DNA of 64,000 bases from Streptococcus toyakuensis (GTDB lineage Bacteria > Bacillota > Bacilli > Lactobacillales > Streptococcaceae). A program made the position numbers and the translations under genes. Within the stretch, counting starts at the first letter, position 1; each line of letters starts with the position of its first letter. The notes below the pieces were generated by a model. The model was not told the origin of the DNA, did not search any database, and saw only the letters and a list, made by a program, of their open reading frames with translations. The stretch lies in NCBI RefSeq assembly GCF_024346585.1, contig NZ_AP024523.1, positions 1,869,001-1,933,000 of the forward strand. Direction: 5' to 3'. This document shows, piece after piece, positions 9,038-18,508 of the stretch.

Positions 9038-9142
9038 AATTTGACTTTTCAATTATTAATTGTCGAACCCTACTATAAAATCAAAAAGATTACTTCCATT
9101 TTTGTAGAGAATTTTACTCTAATAGAATAGAATTATCAGTTT

Positions 9143-9156
9143 TAAAAACGCTTACA
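9143..9156 (+). promoter_or_regulatory. cre-like site before binding protein 2
   Basis: Matches the CcpA operator consensus TGWAANCGNTNWCA at every fixed position except the G in position 2. It lies about 45 bases upstream of the second binding-protein gene, suggesting carbon catabolite control of the transporter genes, which would be unusual for iron uptake. Confidence 0.4.
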
Positions 9157-9199
9157 TTATTTTAAAATAAACTTAAATAACATAACGGAGGTATCCATC

Positions 9200-10246
9200 A
9201 TGAAAAAGAAATGGATGTATTATGCCGCTTGCGGACTAGCTCTTTTTGGTCTTGCTGCTTGTTCTTCTAATGAATCTGCCGATGACAGTTCATCTGATAA
9301 AGGAGACGGTGGTTCGCTAGTCGTTTATTCACCAAACTCAGAGGGCTTAATTGGAGCAACTATTCCTGCCTTTGAAGAAAAATATGGTATCAAAGTAGAA
9401 CTGATTCAAGCTGGTACTGGAGAACTTTTCAAAAAACTAGAGTCTGAAAAAGAAGCTCCTGTAGCCGATGTCATCTTTGGTGGTTCTTATACACAATATG
9501 CTACCCACGGAGAACTCTTTGAAAACTATACTTCAAAAGAAAATGATAATGTTATCAAAGAATATCAAAACACAACTGGCTACTCTACTCCTTACACATT
9601 AGATGGTAGTGTTTTAATCGTCAATCCTGATTTAACTAAAGGCATGAATATCGAAGGATATAGCGACCTTCTTAAACCTGAATTAAAAGGAAAAATCGCA
9701 ACTGCTGACCCAGCAAACTCTTCTAGTGCCTTTGCCCAATTAACAAACATGCTACAAGCTCAAGGTGGCTACAAAGATGATAAAGCTTGGTCTTATGTAA
9801 AAGATCTCTTCACACTTATTGATGGTAAAATCGGTTCAAGCTCATCTGGTGTCTATAAAGCAGTAGCTGATGGAGAAATGGCTGTTGGTCTCTCTTACGA
9901 AGATCCAGCAGTTAAACTCTTAAATGACGGAGCTAACATCAAGGTAGTCTATCCAAAAGAAGGGACAGTCTTCCTACCTGCTAGTGCTGCTATCGTTAAA
10001 AAAGCTAAAAACATGGAAAATGCCAAGAAATTTATCGATTTCATCATCTCTCAAGAAGTACAAGATACACTTGGTACAACCACTACTAACCGTCCTGTTC
10101 GTAAAAATGCTAAAACAAGCGAAAATATGAAACCAATTGACAAAATCAAAACACTCACTGAAGATTATGATTATGTCATCAAGAATAAATCAGATATCGT
10201 TAAAAAATACAACGAAGTATTTACAGATATCCAATCTAAACAGTAA
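9200..10246 (+). CDS. ABC transporter substrate-binding lipoprotein 2 (AfuA-like)
   Basis: A 348-residue lipoprotein with lipobox LAAC near residue 21 and the same binding-protein fold as its upstream paralogue, from which it differs at roughly a third of positions by eye. The start is fixed by a GGAGG site. The segment equivalent to the iron-ligand Tyr pair of ferric-binding proteins reads GLSYEDPAVK. Only 12 bases separate it from the ATPase gene, so this copy is the one most directly tied to the transporter. Pneumococcal homologues of this four-gene type were named pit and annotated as iron uptake; the sequence and neighbours here argue for testing phosphorylated sugars. Confidence 0.85.
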   Translation: MKKKWMYYAACGLALFGLAACSSNESADDSSSDKGDGGSLVVYSPNSEGLIGATIPAFEEKYGIKVELIQAGTGELFKKLESEKEAPVADVIFGGSYTQYATHGELFENYTSKENDNVIKEYQNTTGYSTPYTLDGSVLIVNPDLTKGMNIEGYSDLLKPELKGKIATADPANSSSAFAQLTNMLQAQGGYKDDKAWSYVKDLFTLIDGKIGSSSSGVYKAVADGEMAVGLSYEDPAVKLLNDGANIKVVYPKEGTVFLPASAAIVKKAKNMENAKKFIDFIISQEVQDTLGTTTTNRPVRKNAKTSENMKPIDKIKTLTEDYDYVIKNKSDIVKKYNEVFTDIQSKQ

Positions 10247-10258
10247 AAGAGGTTCACT

Positions 10259-11350
10259 ATGAGTGAGATCAAAATTATTAACGCCAAAAAAATCTACCAC
10301 GATGTCCCTGTTATTGAGAATTTGAACATTACGATTCCAAAAGGAAGTCTCTTTACCCTTCTTGGACCTTCAGGATGTGGAAAAACGACTCTTCTTCGTA
10401 TGATTGCAGGATTCAACAGTATCGAAGGCGGAGAATTTTACTTCGATGATACAAAAATCAATAATATGGAACCCAGCAAACGCAATATCGGGATGGTTTT
10501 CCAAAACTACGCTATTTTCCCACATTTGACTGTCCGAGACAATGTTGCTTTTGGTCTTAAGCAAAAGAAGGTTCCAAAAGAAGAATTGATTCAACAGACC
10601 AACAAGTATCTTGAACTCATGCAAATTGCTCAATATGCGGATCGAAAACCTGATAAACTCAGTGGTGGACAACAACAACGTGTCGCCTTGGCACGTGCCT
10701 TAGCAGTTAATCCAAGTGTTCTCCTCATGGACGAGCCCCTTAGTAATCTGGATGCCAAACTTCGCTTGGATATGCGTCAAGCCATTCGAGAAATCCAACA
10801 CGAAGTGGGAATTACAACTGTTTATGTGACCCACGACCAAGAAGAAGCTATGGCTATTTCAGACCAAATTGCTGTTATGAAAGATGGGGTTATCCAACAA
10901 ATCGGCCGACCAAAAGAACTCTATCATAAACCAGCTAATGAGTTTGTAGCAACCTTTATCGGACGCACAAATATTATCCCTGCCAATCTAGAAAAACGGA
11001 GCGACGGCGCTTATATCGTCTTTTCAGATGGCTATGCCCTTCGAATGCCAGCTCTTGATCAGGCTGAGGAGCAAGCTATTCATGTAAGCATTCGTCCTGA
11101 AGAGTTTATCAAAGATGAATCTGGAGATATTGAAGGAACGATTAGCGATAGCGTCTATCTTGGACTAAATACGGAGTATTTCATCGAGACAGGATTTGCC
11201 TCAAAAATTCAAGTTAGCGAAGAATCAACTTTTGAAGAAGATCTACAAAAAGGCGATCGTATTCGTCTACGAATCAATACTCAAAAATTAAACGTCTTTT
11301 CTGCAGATGGTTCCCAAAACCTGATAAAAGGAGTCAACCATGGAACGTAA
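10259..11350 (+). CDS. ABC transporter ATP-binding protein (AfuC/FbpC-like)
   Basis: A 363-residue ATPase of the CUT/ferric-type import family. Walker A is GPSGCGKTT, the Q-loop [12 protein letters not shown], the signature LSGGQQQR, Walker [13 protein letters not shown] and the switch His THDQEEA. A C-terminal TOBE-type domain (about 280-350) follows. It energises uptake by the neighbouring permease using the binding lipoproteins. It overlaps the permease gene by 11 bases, indicating coupled translation. Confidence 0.93.
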   Translation: MSEIKIINAKKIYHDVPVIENLNITIPKGSLFTLLGPSGCGKTTLLRMIAGFNSIEGGEFYFDDTKINNMEPSKRNIGMVFQNYAIFPHLTVRDNVAFGLKQKKVPKEELIQQTNKYLELMQIAQYADRKPDKLSGGQQQRVALARALAVNPSVLLMDEPLSNLDAKLRLDMRQAIREIQHEVGITTVYVTHDQEEAMAISDQIAVMKDGVIQQIGRPKELYHKPANEFVATFIGRTNIIPANLEKRSDGAYIVFSDGYALRMPALDQAEEQAIHVSIRPEEFIKDESGDIEGTISDSVYLGLNTEYFIETGFASKIQVSEESTFEEDLQKGDRIRLRINTQKLNVFSADGSQNLIKGVNHGT

Positions 11351-12998
11351 AAAACTAAATATTTGGACAGCCTCCTCTTTCTTCATCTTTCTTACCTATC
11401 TTGTCTTTCTCGTTTATCCTATCGTTACCGTGCTCAAGCAAGCACTCATACATGAAGGACAATTCTCACTAGCTAATTTTGTCACTTTCTTTAGTAAAGC
11501 CTACTACTCTGAGACACTTGTCAACAGTTTCAAGGTTTCCATTACCGCTACTGTCACTTCCTTAGTTGTAGGAACCCTATTAGCTTATCTTTTTTCCATG
11601 TATGACTTCAAGGGAAAGAAATTTCTACAAATATTGATTATCATTGCTTCCATGTCAGCTCCTTTCGTGGGAGCCTACTCCTGGATTCTCTTGCTGGGAC
11701 GAAATGGGGTCATCACAAAATTCATGACAAATACTCTTCATCTTCCAGCTATTGATATTTATGGATTCAAAGGAATTGTACTTGTCTTTACACTACAACT
11801 ATTTCCACTGGTATTTCTATACGTTGCTGGGACAATGAAAAGTATTGACAATTCTCTACTTGAAGCAGCTGAAAGCATGGGGTCCTTCGGATTTAAGCGT
11901 ATCGTAACGGTTGTTTTACCTCTCCTAGTTCCAACCTTACTAGCAGCTGCCCTACTTGTATTTATGAGAGCATTCTCAGACTTTGGAACACCGATGTTAA
12001 TTGGTGAAGGATATCGGACTTTCCCAGTCTTGATTTATACCCAATTTATTAGCGAGGTTGGAGGAAATTCTGCTTTTGCATCTGCTTTAGCAATTATGGC
12101 GATTATCATTGCCTTGGCGATTTTCCTTATCCAAAAATACATCTCAAACCGCTACAGTTTCAGCATGAATTCGCTCCATCCAATTGAGCCTAAAAAAACT
12201 ACAAAAGGAAAAATGGCTGCCATTTATGCAACAGTCTACGGAATTATCTTGTTCTCTGTTCTACCTCAAGTCTACTTGATTTATACTTCTTTCCTAAAAA
12301 CATCAGGTATGGTATTTGTCAAAGGTTATTCTCTAAACAGTTACAAGGTAGCTTTCAATCGTATGGGATCTGCTATTTTCAATACCATTCGTATCCCTTT
12401 GATTGCCTTAGTTCTAGTTGTACTATTCGCAACATTTATCTCCTACCTAGCCGTTAGAAAACGGAATTTGTTTACAAACTTAATTGACAGCCTCAGTATG
12501 GTCCCTTATATTGTACCCGGAACTGTTCTAGGGATTGCCTTCATTTCTTCCTTCAATACCGGTCTATTTGGAAGTGGATTTCTTATGATTACAGGGACAG
12601 CTTTCATCTTAATTATGTCCCTATCTGTCAGAAGATTACCGTATACTATTCGCTCATCTGTTGCTAGCTTGCAACAAATAGCACCAAGTATTGAAGAAGC
12701 CGCTGAAAGCTTAGGAAGTAGTCGTCTCAATACCTTTGCCAAGATTACAACTCCAATGATGCTATCTGGTATTATTTCTGGAGCCATCCTATCTTGGGTC
12801 ACAATGATTTCAGAACTCTCTACTTCTATCCTCCTCTACAATGTCAAAACAAGAACAATGACTGTAGCCATTTATACAGAGGTTCTCAGAGGGAATTACG
12901 GTGTAGCCGCAGCCTTGTCAACTATCCTGACTGTTCTAACAGTAGGTTCCTTGCTCTTGTTTATGAAAATCTCTAAAAGCAACAGCATTACACTTTAG
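11340..12998 (+). CDS. fused two-domain ABC permease (AfuB/FbpB-like)
   Basis: A 552-residue membrane protein with about 12 transmembrane helices arranged as two BPD_transp_1 halves in one chain. Both halves keep the EAA loop that contacts the ATPase: EAAESMGSFGFKRI near residue 178 and EAAESLGSSRLNTF near 458. This fused design is typical of the ferric/sugar-phosphate importer family. It is the last gene of the operon and is followed directly by a strong terminator. Confidence 0.92.
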   Translation: MERKKLNIWTASSFFIFLTYLVFLVYPIVTVLKQALIHEGQFSLANFVTFFSKAYYSETLVNSFKVSITATVTSLVVGTLLAYLFSMYDFKGKKFLQILIIIASMSAPFVGAYSWILLLGRNGVITKFMTNTLHLPAIDIYGFKGIVLVFTLQLFPLVFLYVAGTMKSIDNSLLEAAESMGSFGFKRIVTVVLPLLVPTLLAAALLVFMRAFSDFGTPMLIGEGYRTFPVLIYTQFISEVGGNSAFASALAIMAIIIALAIFLIQKYISNRYSFSMNSLHPIEPKKTTKGKMAAIYATVYGIILFSVLPQVYLIYTSFLKTSGMVFVKGYSLNSYKVAFNRMGSAIFNTIRIPLIALVLVVLFATFISYLAVRKRNLFTNLIDSLSMVPYIVPGTVLGIAFISSFNTGLFGSGFLMITGTAFILIMSLSVRRLPYTIRSSVASLQQIAPSIEEAAESLGSSRLNTFAKITTPMMLSGIISGAILSWVTMISELSTSILLYNVKTRTMTVAIYTEVLRGNYGVAAALSTILTVLTVGSLLLFMKISKSNSITL

Positions 12999-13011
12999 TT
13001 TCCCCCATCAA

Positions 13012-13046
13012 AAACAGCCGAAAGGATTACCCTCGGCTGTTTTTTC
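13012..13046 (+). terminator. intrinsic terminator of the transporter operon
   Basis: Perfect 11-base stem (13012-13022 with 13034-13044), 11-base loop and a T6 tail, 13 bases past the permease stop. It could also help end the leftward gene on the other side. Confidence 0.9.
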
Positions 13047-13100
13047 TTATCTTGATATTCTTATCAAATCCCTAGTTCATAACAAGCAAGTCTAGACTGA

Positions 13101-13793
13101 TTAAATAGAGGCTTCTTCCATCTTCTCACGTCCTAGTTCTCGGTAACTACGGTCGCCGACAACTTCTACGCTAAACTGGCCGTCCTCATATTCAAGGATC
13201 GTCACGCTACCATTATCTAGACCATGCGGATGCATGCCATTAATCAAATAAACAATGGTTCCAATGGTCATTCCGTGGCTGACGACAAGGGCATTGCCCC
13301 CACCTTGTTCTTCCATTTCTTTGGCAATCGCTTCAAAACCTTCCTTGATTCGGCCACTGAGTTTTTCCCAGCCTTCAGCCCAACCAGCTGTATCGACCTC
13401 TACCAAACCCTCAGCCAGTTCAGCATAAGACAATTGATGAACATGGTCCACATTAAAGATACGAGGAATAATGCCCATGAAAAGATCACCATCATAAGCT
13501 CCGTCAAAGCTACCAAAACACCATTCTCTAATACGCTTGTCCATGCGATAAGGGATTTTTCCCTGCAAGCCAAGTTCGTCAAGGATGATTCCCATAGTCT
13601 GAATGGTACGACCAGAATCACTTGAATAAGCTCGCTCAAACTGCAGACCAGACTCTCGCAAACCGATTCCTAATTCTTGAATCCCTCGTTCACCTTCAGC
13701 TGTTAAGGGAGTATCGCTCCAACCTTGCGCGCGACCAATCGTGTTAAACATGGTCTTGCCATGACGTACCAAATACAATCGTACTTTTACCAT
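13101..13793 (-). CDS. histidine phosphatase / phosphoglycerate mutase-like protein
   Basis: A 230-residue member of the histidine phosphatase superfamily. The catalytic RHG motif is near the N-terminus (LYLVRHGKTMFN), the second conserved region is AYSSDSGRTIQT, and the distal catalytic His is in VVSHGMTIG. Such proteins dephosphorylate small phosphorylated metabolites or act as cofactor-dependent mutases; the length fits a phosphatase rather than glycolytic GpmA. I start it at the ATG preceded by GGAGG, 57 bases inside the longest frame. It converges with the transporter operon that I suspect handles phosphorylated sugars, but a functional link is speculative. Confidence 0.85.
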   Translation of the reverse strand: MVKVRLYLVRHGKTMFNTIGRAQGWSDTPLTAEGERGIQELGIGLRESGLQFERAYSSDSGRTIQTMGIILDELGLQGKIPYRMDKRIREWCFGSFDGAYDGDLFMGIIPRIFNVDHVHQLSYAELAEGLVEVDTAGWAEGWEKLSGRIKEGFEAIAKEMEEQGGGNALVVSHGMTIGTIVYLINGMHPHGLDNGSVTILEYEDGQFSVEVVGDRSYRELGREKMEEASI

Positions 13794-13836
13794 TTTCCGT
13801 CCTCCGTTTGCTTCTATTATATCATGGATGATAAAA

Positions 13837-13863
13837 CAAAAGCCACCCATACAGGCGACTTTT
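13837..13863 (-). terminator. terminator after the UPF0210 gene
   Basis: Read leftward, a 10-base stem with two G-U pairs closes a short loop and is followed by UUGUUUUA. It lies about 175 bases past the UPF0210 stop and directly upstream of the histidine phosphatase gene. Confidence 0.6.
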
Positions 13864-13891
13864 GCAGGAGATTATTATGAAAAAGTTTAGG

Positions 13892-14018
13892 AGTTCTATT
13901 AAATAAAGATATTAGATGAAAATCAAATTCAAACTAAATCAGTGTTATCTGTTTCAAATAATATTAGGAGGTCTTTATTTAATGATTATAGTATACACAT
14001 CCAACCTTAAATAGAACT
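13892..14018. repeat. small nested inverted-repeat element (possible MITE remnant)
   Basis: About 127 bases bounded by AGTTCTATT and its complement AATAGAACT, with an inner pair TTAAATAAAGA / TCTTTATTTAA near each end. It carries no ORF. Nested end-to-end inverted repeats suggest a miniature element, but no clear target duplication flanks it. Confidence 0.3.
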
Positions 14019-14037
14019 TAAAATTTCTCTTATTTTC

Positions 14038-15375
14038 TTAATTTTTAAAACTATGAATTGGTGCTGGGATTTGTCCTCCGCGAGAGATGAAATCGACAGA
14101 CGAAGCCCCATTGACTTTCATAACAGGCGCAGTTCCTAATAGGCCACCAAACTCAATCATATCGCCTTCTTTTCCTTTTGGAATGATACGAACAGCCGTT
14201 GTTTTCATGTTAATAACACCAATTGCAGCTTCATCTGCAATCATGGCCGCAATGGTTTCAGCAGGCGTATCTTCTGGGATGGCAATCATATCCAAACCGA
14301 CAGAACAGATAGCCGTCATGGCTTCTAGTTTTTCTAAATTTAGAGAGCCATTTTGCACTGCAGCAATCATCCCCTCATCCTCAGAGACGGGGATAAAGGC
14401 ACCAGACAAACCACCGACTTGGTTCCAGGCCATCACTCCGCCCTTCTTAACCTGGTCATTCAAGAGAGCTAAGGCAGCCGTCGTTCCATGCGTTCCAACT
14501 GTTTCTAGTCCCATTTCCTCAAGGACACGTGCCACAGAGTCTCCAACCGCAGGGGTTGGCGCCAAGCTCAAGTCTACAATACCAAACTCCACACCCAATC
14601 TCTCGCTGGCCATTTGACCAACCAATTGACCAATACGAGTGATTTTAAAGGCAGTTTTCTTGACCGTTTCGGCTACTACATCAAAACTCTCTCCACGAAC
14701 TTTTTCCAAGGCACGCTTCACCACACCAGGACCAGAAACCCCGACATTGATGATAACATCAGCTTCTCCAACACCGTGGAAGGCACCTGCCATAAACGGA
14801 TTGTCCTCAACAGCATTAGCGAATACAACCAACTTAGCTGCACCCATATCAGATGAAGTAGCCGTTTCCTTGATAATACGTCCCATATCTGCTACAGCCG
14901 TCATATTAATACCAGACTTGGTTGAGCCGATATTGACTGACGAGCAGACCTTGTCCGTTTCAGCCAAAGCGCGAGGAATAGAATTGATGAGAATCTCATC
15001 TCCCTTTTGATAACCCTTTTGTACCAAGGCAGAAAAACCACCGATAAAATCCACACCAATCTCTTTCGCAGCCTTATCAAGCGCTTTTGCCAGAACCACA
15101 TAGTCTGTTGCATCTGTCGCCGCCCCAATCAGAGAAATAGGAGTTACCGATACACGCTTATTAACGATTGGAATTCCCAACTCCGCTGCAATTTCATCAC
15201 CAACAGCTACTAAATTTGCTGCCTTAGTCGTAATCTTTTGATAAATTTTCTCCGCAGCACGATTGATATCTGGATCGATACAGTCCAAAAGAGAAATTCC
15301 CATGGTAATGGTTCTGATATCGAAGTTTTGCTCCTCAATCATGGCAATGGTTTCAGTAACTTGTCTAATATCCAT
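14038..15375 (-). CDS. UPF0210 / DUF711 (PFL-like) family protein
   Basis: A 445-residue cytoplasmic protein of the UPF0210 family, which has a pyruvate-formate-lyase-like fold but no established reaction. Gly/Ala-rich segments such as [25 protein letters not shown] and [19 protein letters not shown] are typical. I use the ATG with the AGGAGG site; the alternative GTG two codons earlier would sit on that site. It is 9 bases downstream of an ACT-domain gene, a pairing conserved in Firmicutes and suggesting that the small protein regulates or partners with it. Function unknown. Confidence 0.9.
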   Translation of the reverse strand: MDIRQVTETIAMIEEQNFDIRTITMGISLLDCIDPDINRAAEKIYQKITTKAANLVAVGDEIAAELGIPIVNKRVSVTPISLIGAATDATDYVVLAKALDKAAKEIGVDFIGGFSALVQKGYQKGDEILINSIPRALAETDKVCSSVNIGSTKSGINMTAVADMGRIIKETATSSDMGAAKLVVFANAVEDNPFMAGAFHGVGEADVIINVGVSGPGVVKRALEKVRGESFDVVAETVKKTAFKITRIGQLVGQMASERLGVEFGIVDLSLAPTPAVGDSVARVLEEMGLETVGTHGTTAALALLNDQVKKGGVMAWNQVGGLSGAFIPVSEDEGMIAAVQNGSLNLEKLEAMTAICSVGLDMIAIPEDTPAETIAAMIADEAAIGVINMKTTAVRIIPKGKEGDMIEFGGLLGTAPVMKVNGASSVDFISRGGQIPAPIHSFKN

Positions 15376-15384
15376 GTGCACCTC

Positions 15385-15651
15385 CTAGATATTATACATA
15401 GCTTCGAAAATCGCTGCACTCTGAATATTAATTTTCACGTTCAAAGTTTGTCCAAAAGCTTCAAATTCATTACGAAGATAAGTGAAATCTTGCTTTTCAT
15501 CACTAGAGACGACAGCCATCATCGTGAAATATTCATCCAAGACAGTTTGAGAGATATCATCAATATTCAAACCCAATTCTGCAATTTTACCAGAAACACC
15601 TGCAACAATTCCAGATTTATCTTTACCAACAACAGTTATAATCGCTTTCAT
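15385..15651 (-). CDS. ACT-domain protein, UPF0237
   Basis: An 88-residue protein that is essentially one ACT domain (MKAIITVVGKDKSGIVAGVSG, then a second beta-alpha-beta unit). ACT domains bind amino acids or similar small ligands and regulate enzymes. The start is the ATG behind a GGAG site. It is co-transcribed with the UPF0210 gene that follows 9 bases later. The ligand is unknown. Confidence 0.92.
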   Translation of the reverse strand: MKAIITVVGKDKSGIVAGVSGKIAELGLNIDDISQTVLDEYFTMMAVVSSDEKQDFTYLRNEFEAFGQTLNVKINIQSAAIFEAMYNI

Positions 15652-15746
15652 AAGCAAACTCCAATTCTTCTTTTAATAGGAAACCTGAACATTAAACAGG
15701 ATTCTTTTCAAATAGTATAGCATAATTCTAACAAAAATACTCAAAA

Positions 15747-15799
15747 ACGCCTGCTTACGAAGTTGTTCTTAAGCAAAAAACAATTTCGTAAACAAGCGT
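15747..15799 (-). terminator. intrinsic terminator of the ribosomal operon
   Basis: A long stem: 21-base arms (15747-15767 and 15779-15799) with three non-Watson-Crick positions, followed in the leftward reading by UUUUUGAG. It lies just beyond the structured element downstream of rplQ and should end the S10-spc-alpha transcript. Confidence 0.85.
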
Positions 15800-15814
15800 C
15801 TACTATCCCAACTT

Positions 15815-15902
15815 ATGATGAGTGTTCCCGCTAGGACCGAAATCCTAGCGGTAGACCAGAGCTAGACTAAGAGCACAAGACTCCATCATCATAACACTCA
15901 AC
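15815..15902 (-). ncRNA. L17 downstream element-like structured 3' UTR
   Basis: Between rplQ and its terminator. An 8-base closing helix (15819-15826 with 15893-15900) encloses a perfect 9-bp hairpin (15828-15836 with 15843-15851). The position directly after the L17 gene and the compact multi-helix shape match the published L17 downstream element of lactic acid bacteria, an RNA of unknown role. The assignment is from position and structure, not a covariance-model hit. Confidence 0.65.
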
Positions 15903-15915
15903 AAAATTGATGATT

Positions 15916-16302
15916 TTATACTAATTCGATGATCGCCATTGGCGCTGCATCACCACGACGTGGTTCAGTTTTAAGGATACGAGTGTATCCACCGTTACGT
16001 TCAGCATAACGAGGTGCAATTTCTGAGAACAATTTTTGAAGTGCTGTAGTAGAAGTGTACTTATCAGTTGCTTCATCATAGTTTTCAGATGCGATTTCAT
16101 TACGTACGAAAGCAGCTGCTTGACGACGTGCATGCAAATCACCACGTTTACCTAGAGTAATCATTTTTTCAACAGTTTTACGGATTTCTTTAGCACGAGC
16201 TTCAGTTGTCACGATTGATTCGTTGATCAAAAGGTCAGTTGTCAAATCGCGAAGCATTGCTTTACGTTGTGAGCTAGTGCGTCCTAGTTTACGGTAAGCC
16301 AT
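15916..16302 (-). CDS. rplQ: 50S ribosomal protein L17
   Basis: A 128-residue large-subunit protein that binds 23S rRNA near the exit tunnel region. The N-terminus [20 protein letters not shown] is the family signature. Last gene of the alpha segment, 11 bases after rpoA, with GGAGG. Followed by a structured 3' UTR and terminator. Confidence 0.98.
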   Translation of the reverse strand: MAYRKLGRTSSQRKAMLRDLTTDLLINESIVTTEARAKEIRKTVEKMITLGKRGDLHARRQAAAFVRNEIASENYDEATDKYTSTTALQKLFSEIAPRYAERNGGYTRILKTEPRRGDAAPMAIIELV

Positions 16303-16313
16303 TTATTCCTCCT

Positions 16314-17249
16314 TTATTTATCTTTTAATCCAAGACCCAAATCAATGAGTTTGAGTTTCACTTCTTCCAAACTCTTGCGTCCAAGATTTCGTACTTTCAT
16401 CATCTCTGCTTCAGATTTTTCTGTCAAATCATGCACAGTATTGATACCGGCACGTTTCAAACAGTTGTATGAACGCACAGACAAGTCCAGTTCCTCAATC
16501 GTACGATCCAAAATACGGTCGTCAGATTCAGTATCAGCTTCTTTCATCACTTCAGTTGACTTAGCAATCTCAGTAAGATTTGTAAACAAATCAAGATGTT
16601 CTGTCAAAATACGTGCTGAAAGCCCTAAAGCATCTTCTGGAATAATTGTTCCATTTGTCAAGATTTCAAGGGTTAATTTGTCAAATCCATCATTGCTACC
16701 TACACGAGCAGGCTCTACTTGATAGTTGACTTTTGTAACTGGTGTATAAATAGAATCTACAGCAAGTGTTCCAACTGGTGCATTATCTTTTTTGTTTTCA
16801 TCAGCAGGTACATATCCACGACCACTGTTAACAGTCATTGTCGCTTTTAGAGAAGAACCTTCACCGATTGTAAAGAGATAATGATCTGGATTTACAATTT
16901 CAATATCGCTATCTGTCAAAATGTCTCCAGCTGTAATTTCAGCAGGACCTTCAACGTCAAGTTCAATGATTTTTTCGTCTTCAACGTATGATTTCACTGC
17001 AATCCCTTTAATGTTCAGAATGATTTGCATCACGTCTTCACGAACACCTGGAACTGTGTCGAACTCATGCAAGACACCTTCAATGTTGATAGATGTCACT
17101 GCTACTCCTGGTAGAGAAGCTAGTAGTACACGACGAAGAGAGTTACCAAGAGTTGTACCGTAGCCACGTTCAAGTGGTTCGATTACAAACTTGCCATAAT
17201 CTTTATTTTCATCAATTTTTGTTATATTTGGTTTTTCAAACTCAATCAT
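16314..17249 (-). CDS. rpoA: DNA-directed RNA polymerase alpha subunit
   Basis: A 311-residue subunit that nucleates core polymerase assembly. The N-terminal dimerisation domain (about 1-230, with [16 protein letters not shown]) and the C-terminal alphaCTD (about 245-311, with [16 protein letters not shown] and [11 protein letters not shown]), which contacts UP elements and activators, are both complete. Located between rpsK and rplQ as usual. Confidence 0.98.
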   Translation of the reverse strand: MIEFEKPNITKIDENKDYGKFVIEPLERGYGTTLGNSLRRVLLASLPGVAVTSINIEGVLHEFDTVPGVREDVMQIILNIKGIAVKSYVEDEKIIELDVEGPAEITAGDILTDSDIEIVNPDHYLFTIGEGSSLKATMTVNSGRGYVPADENKKDNAPVGTLAVDSIYTPVTKVNYQVEPARVGSNDGFDKLTLEILTNGTIIPEDALGLSARILTEHLDLFTNLTEIAKSTEVMKEADTESDDRILDRTIEELDLSVRSYNCLKRAGINTVHDLTEKSEAEMMKVRNLGRKSLEEVKLKLIDLGLGLKDK

Positions 17250-17291
17250 TTAGTTACTCCCTCTTAAACGAAAAGCAGTGTAATGCGATGA

Positions 17292-17675
17292 TTATACACG
17301 GCGACGTTTTGGAGGACGAGCACCATTGTGTGGCACTGGAGTCACATCACGAATTGCTGTTACTTCAAGACCAGCGGCAGCAAGCGCACGAATAGCTGAC
17401 TCACGACCAGAACCTGGACCTTTTACAGTAACTTCAACTGATTTAAGACCGTGTTCTTGTGCAGATTTAGCAGCAGCTTCAGAAGCCATTTGAGCAGCGA
17501 ATGGTGTAGATTTACGAGAACCTTTGAAACCAAGAGCACCAGCTGATGACCAAGCAATTGCATTACCATGCACATCAGTAATCATAACAATAGTGTTATT
17601 AAATGTAGCGTGAATATGAGCAATACCAGATTCGATATTCTTTTTCACACGACGTTTACGTGTTGGTTTAGCCAA
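17292..17675 (-). CDS. rpsK: 30S ribosomal protein S11
   Basis: A 127-residue platform protein of the small subunit. It contains [18 protein letters not shown] and the basic C-terminus [10 protein letters not shown] that meets mRNA near the Shine-Dalgarno duplex. It lies 17 bases after rpsM and 42 before rpoA. Confidence 0.98.
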
Positions 17676-17692
17676 GACTTTTACCTCCTATA

Positions 17693-18058
17693 TTATTTTT
17701 TCTTACCAGCAATCGCAACAGCTTTACCTTTACGAGTGCGAGCGTTGTTTTTAGTGTTTTGTCCACGGACAGGAAGTCCACGACGGTGACGAATACCACG
17801 GTATGAACCGATTTCCATCAAACGTTTGATGTTCAAGTTTACTTCACGACGAAGGTCACCTTCAACTTTGATTGCATCCACTTCACGACGGATAGCATCT
17901 TCTTGATCTGATGTAAGGTCACGTACACGAACATCTTCTGAGATTCCAGCAGCAGCCAAAATTTTCTTAGATGTTGCAAGTCCGATACCATAAACGTAAG
18001 TCAATGAGATTACTACGCGTTTGTCATTTGGAATGTCAACTCCAGCAATACGAGCCAT
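17693..18058 (-). CDS. rpsM: 30S ribosomal protein S13
   Basis: A 121-residue head protein that bridges to the large subunit and contacts P-site tRNA. It starts [19 protein letters not shown] and ends in a lysine-rich tail. It is followed 17 bases later by rpsK. Confidence 0.98.
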
Positions 18059-18075
18059 GTTTTCTCCTTTCTATC

Positions 18076-18192
18076 TTATCCTTGACGTTGTTTGTGTTTT
18101 GGATTTGCTGGGCAAATTACCATAACACGACCATTACGACGAATTACTTTACAGTATTCGCAAATTGGTTTGACCGATGGTCTTACTTTCAT
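18076..18192 (-). CDS. rpmJ: 50S ribosomal protein L36
   Basis: A 38-residue protein starting [16 protein letters not shown]. It has the zinc-ribbon form: two Cys in CEYC, then Cys and His in [10 protein letters not shown]36 stabilises 23S rRNA late in assembly. It lies between infA (24 bases) and rpsM (17 bases), with a GGAGG site upstream. Confidence 0.97.
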
Positions 18193-18216
18193 TTCTTATC
18201 CCTCCAAGTTTTTCGA

Positions 18217-18435
18217 TTATTTAAAGCGGTAAGTGATACGTCCACGTGTCAAGTCATATGGACTCATCTCGACAGTAACACGATCTCCCGCTAAAATACG
18301 AATATAGTTTTTACGAATTTTACCAGAAACTGTTGCTAAAATCTGATGTCCATTTTCAAGTTCAACCGTAAACATTGCGTTAGGCATTGTATCAACTACT
18401 TTGCCTTCAACTTCAATCACATCGTCTTTTGCCAC
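18217..18435 (-). CDS. infA: translation initiation factor IF-1
   Basis: A 72-residue OB-fold factor that occupies the ribosomal A site during initiation. I start it at the GTG giving [13 protein letters not shown], with GGAGG 8 bases upstream, because this matches the invariant family length; the longer frame adds non-conserved residues. An internal promoter (18509-18537) directly upstream lets infA and the alpha segment be transcribed separately from secY-adk. Confidence 0.97.
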   Translation of the reverse strand: MAKDDVIEVEGKVVDTMPNAMFTVELENGHQILATVSGKIRKNYIRILAGDRVTVEMSPYDLTRGRITYRFK

Positions 18436-18508
18436 GCAAAAGCACCTCCATAAATTTCGATTCGATGCCTCTGAAAACAGAGACAACAATTATAAGTCAG
18501 ACTATCTC

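Noticed and set aside
15376-15381. GTG start two codons upstream for the UPF0210 protein
   Set aside because: That GTG overlaps the ribosome binding site itself; the ATG at 15375 has correct spacing.
15658-15746. Small ORFs between rplQ terminator and the ACT-domain gene
   Set aside because: Region is explained as the upstream region of the ACT-domain gene; no ORF with a start signal found.
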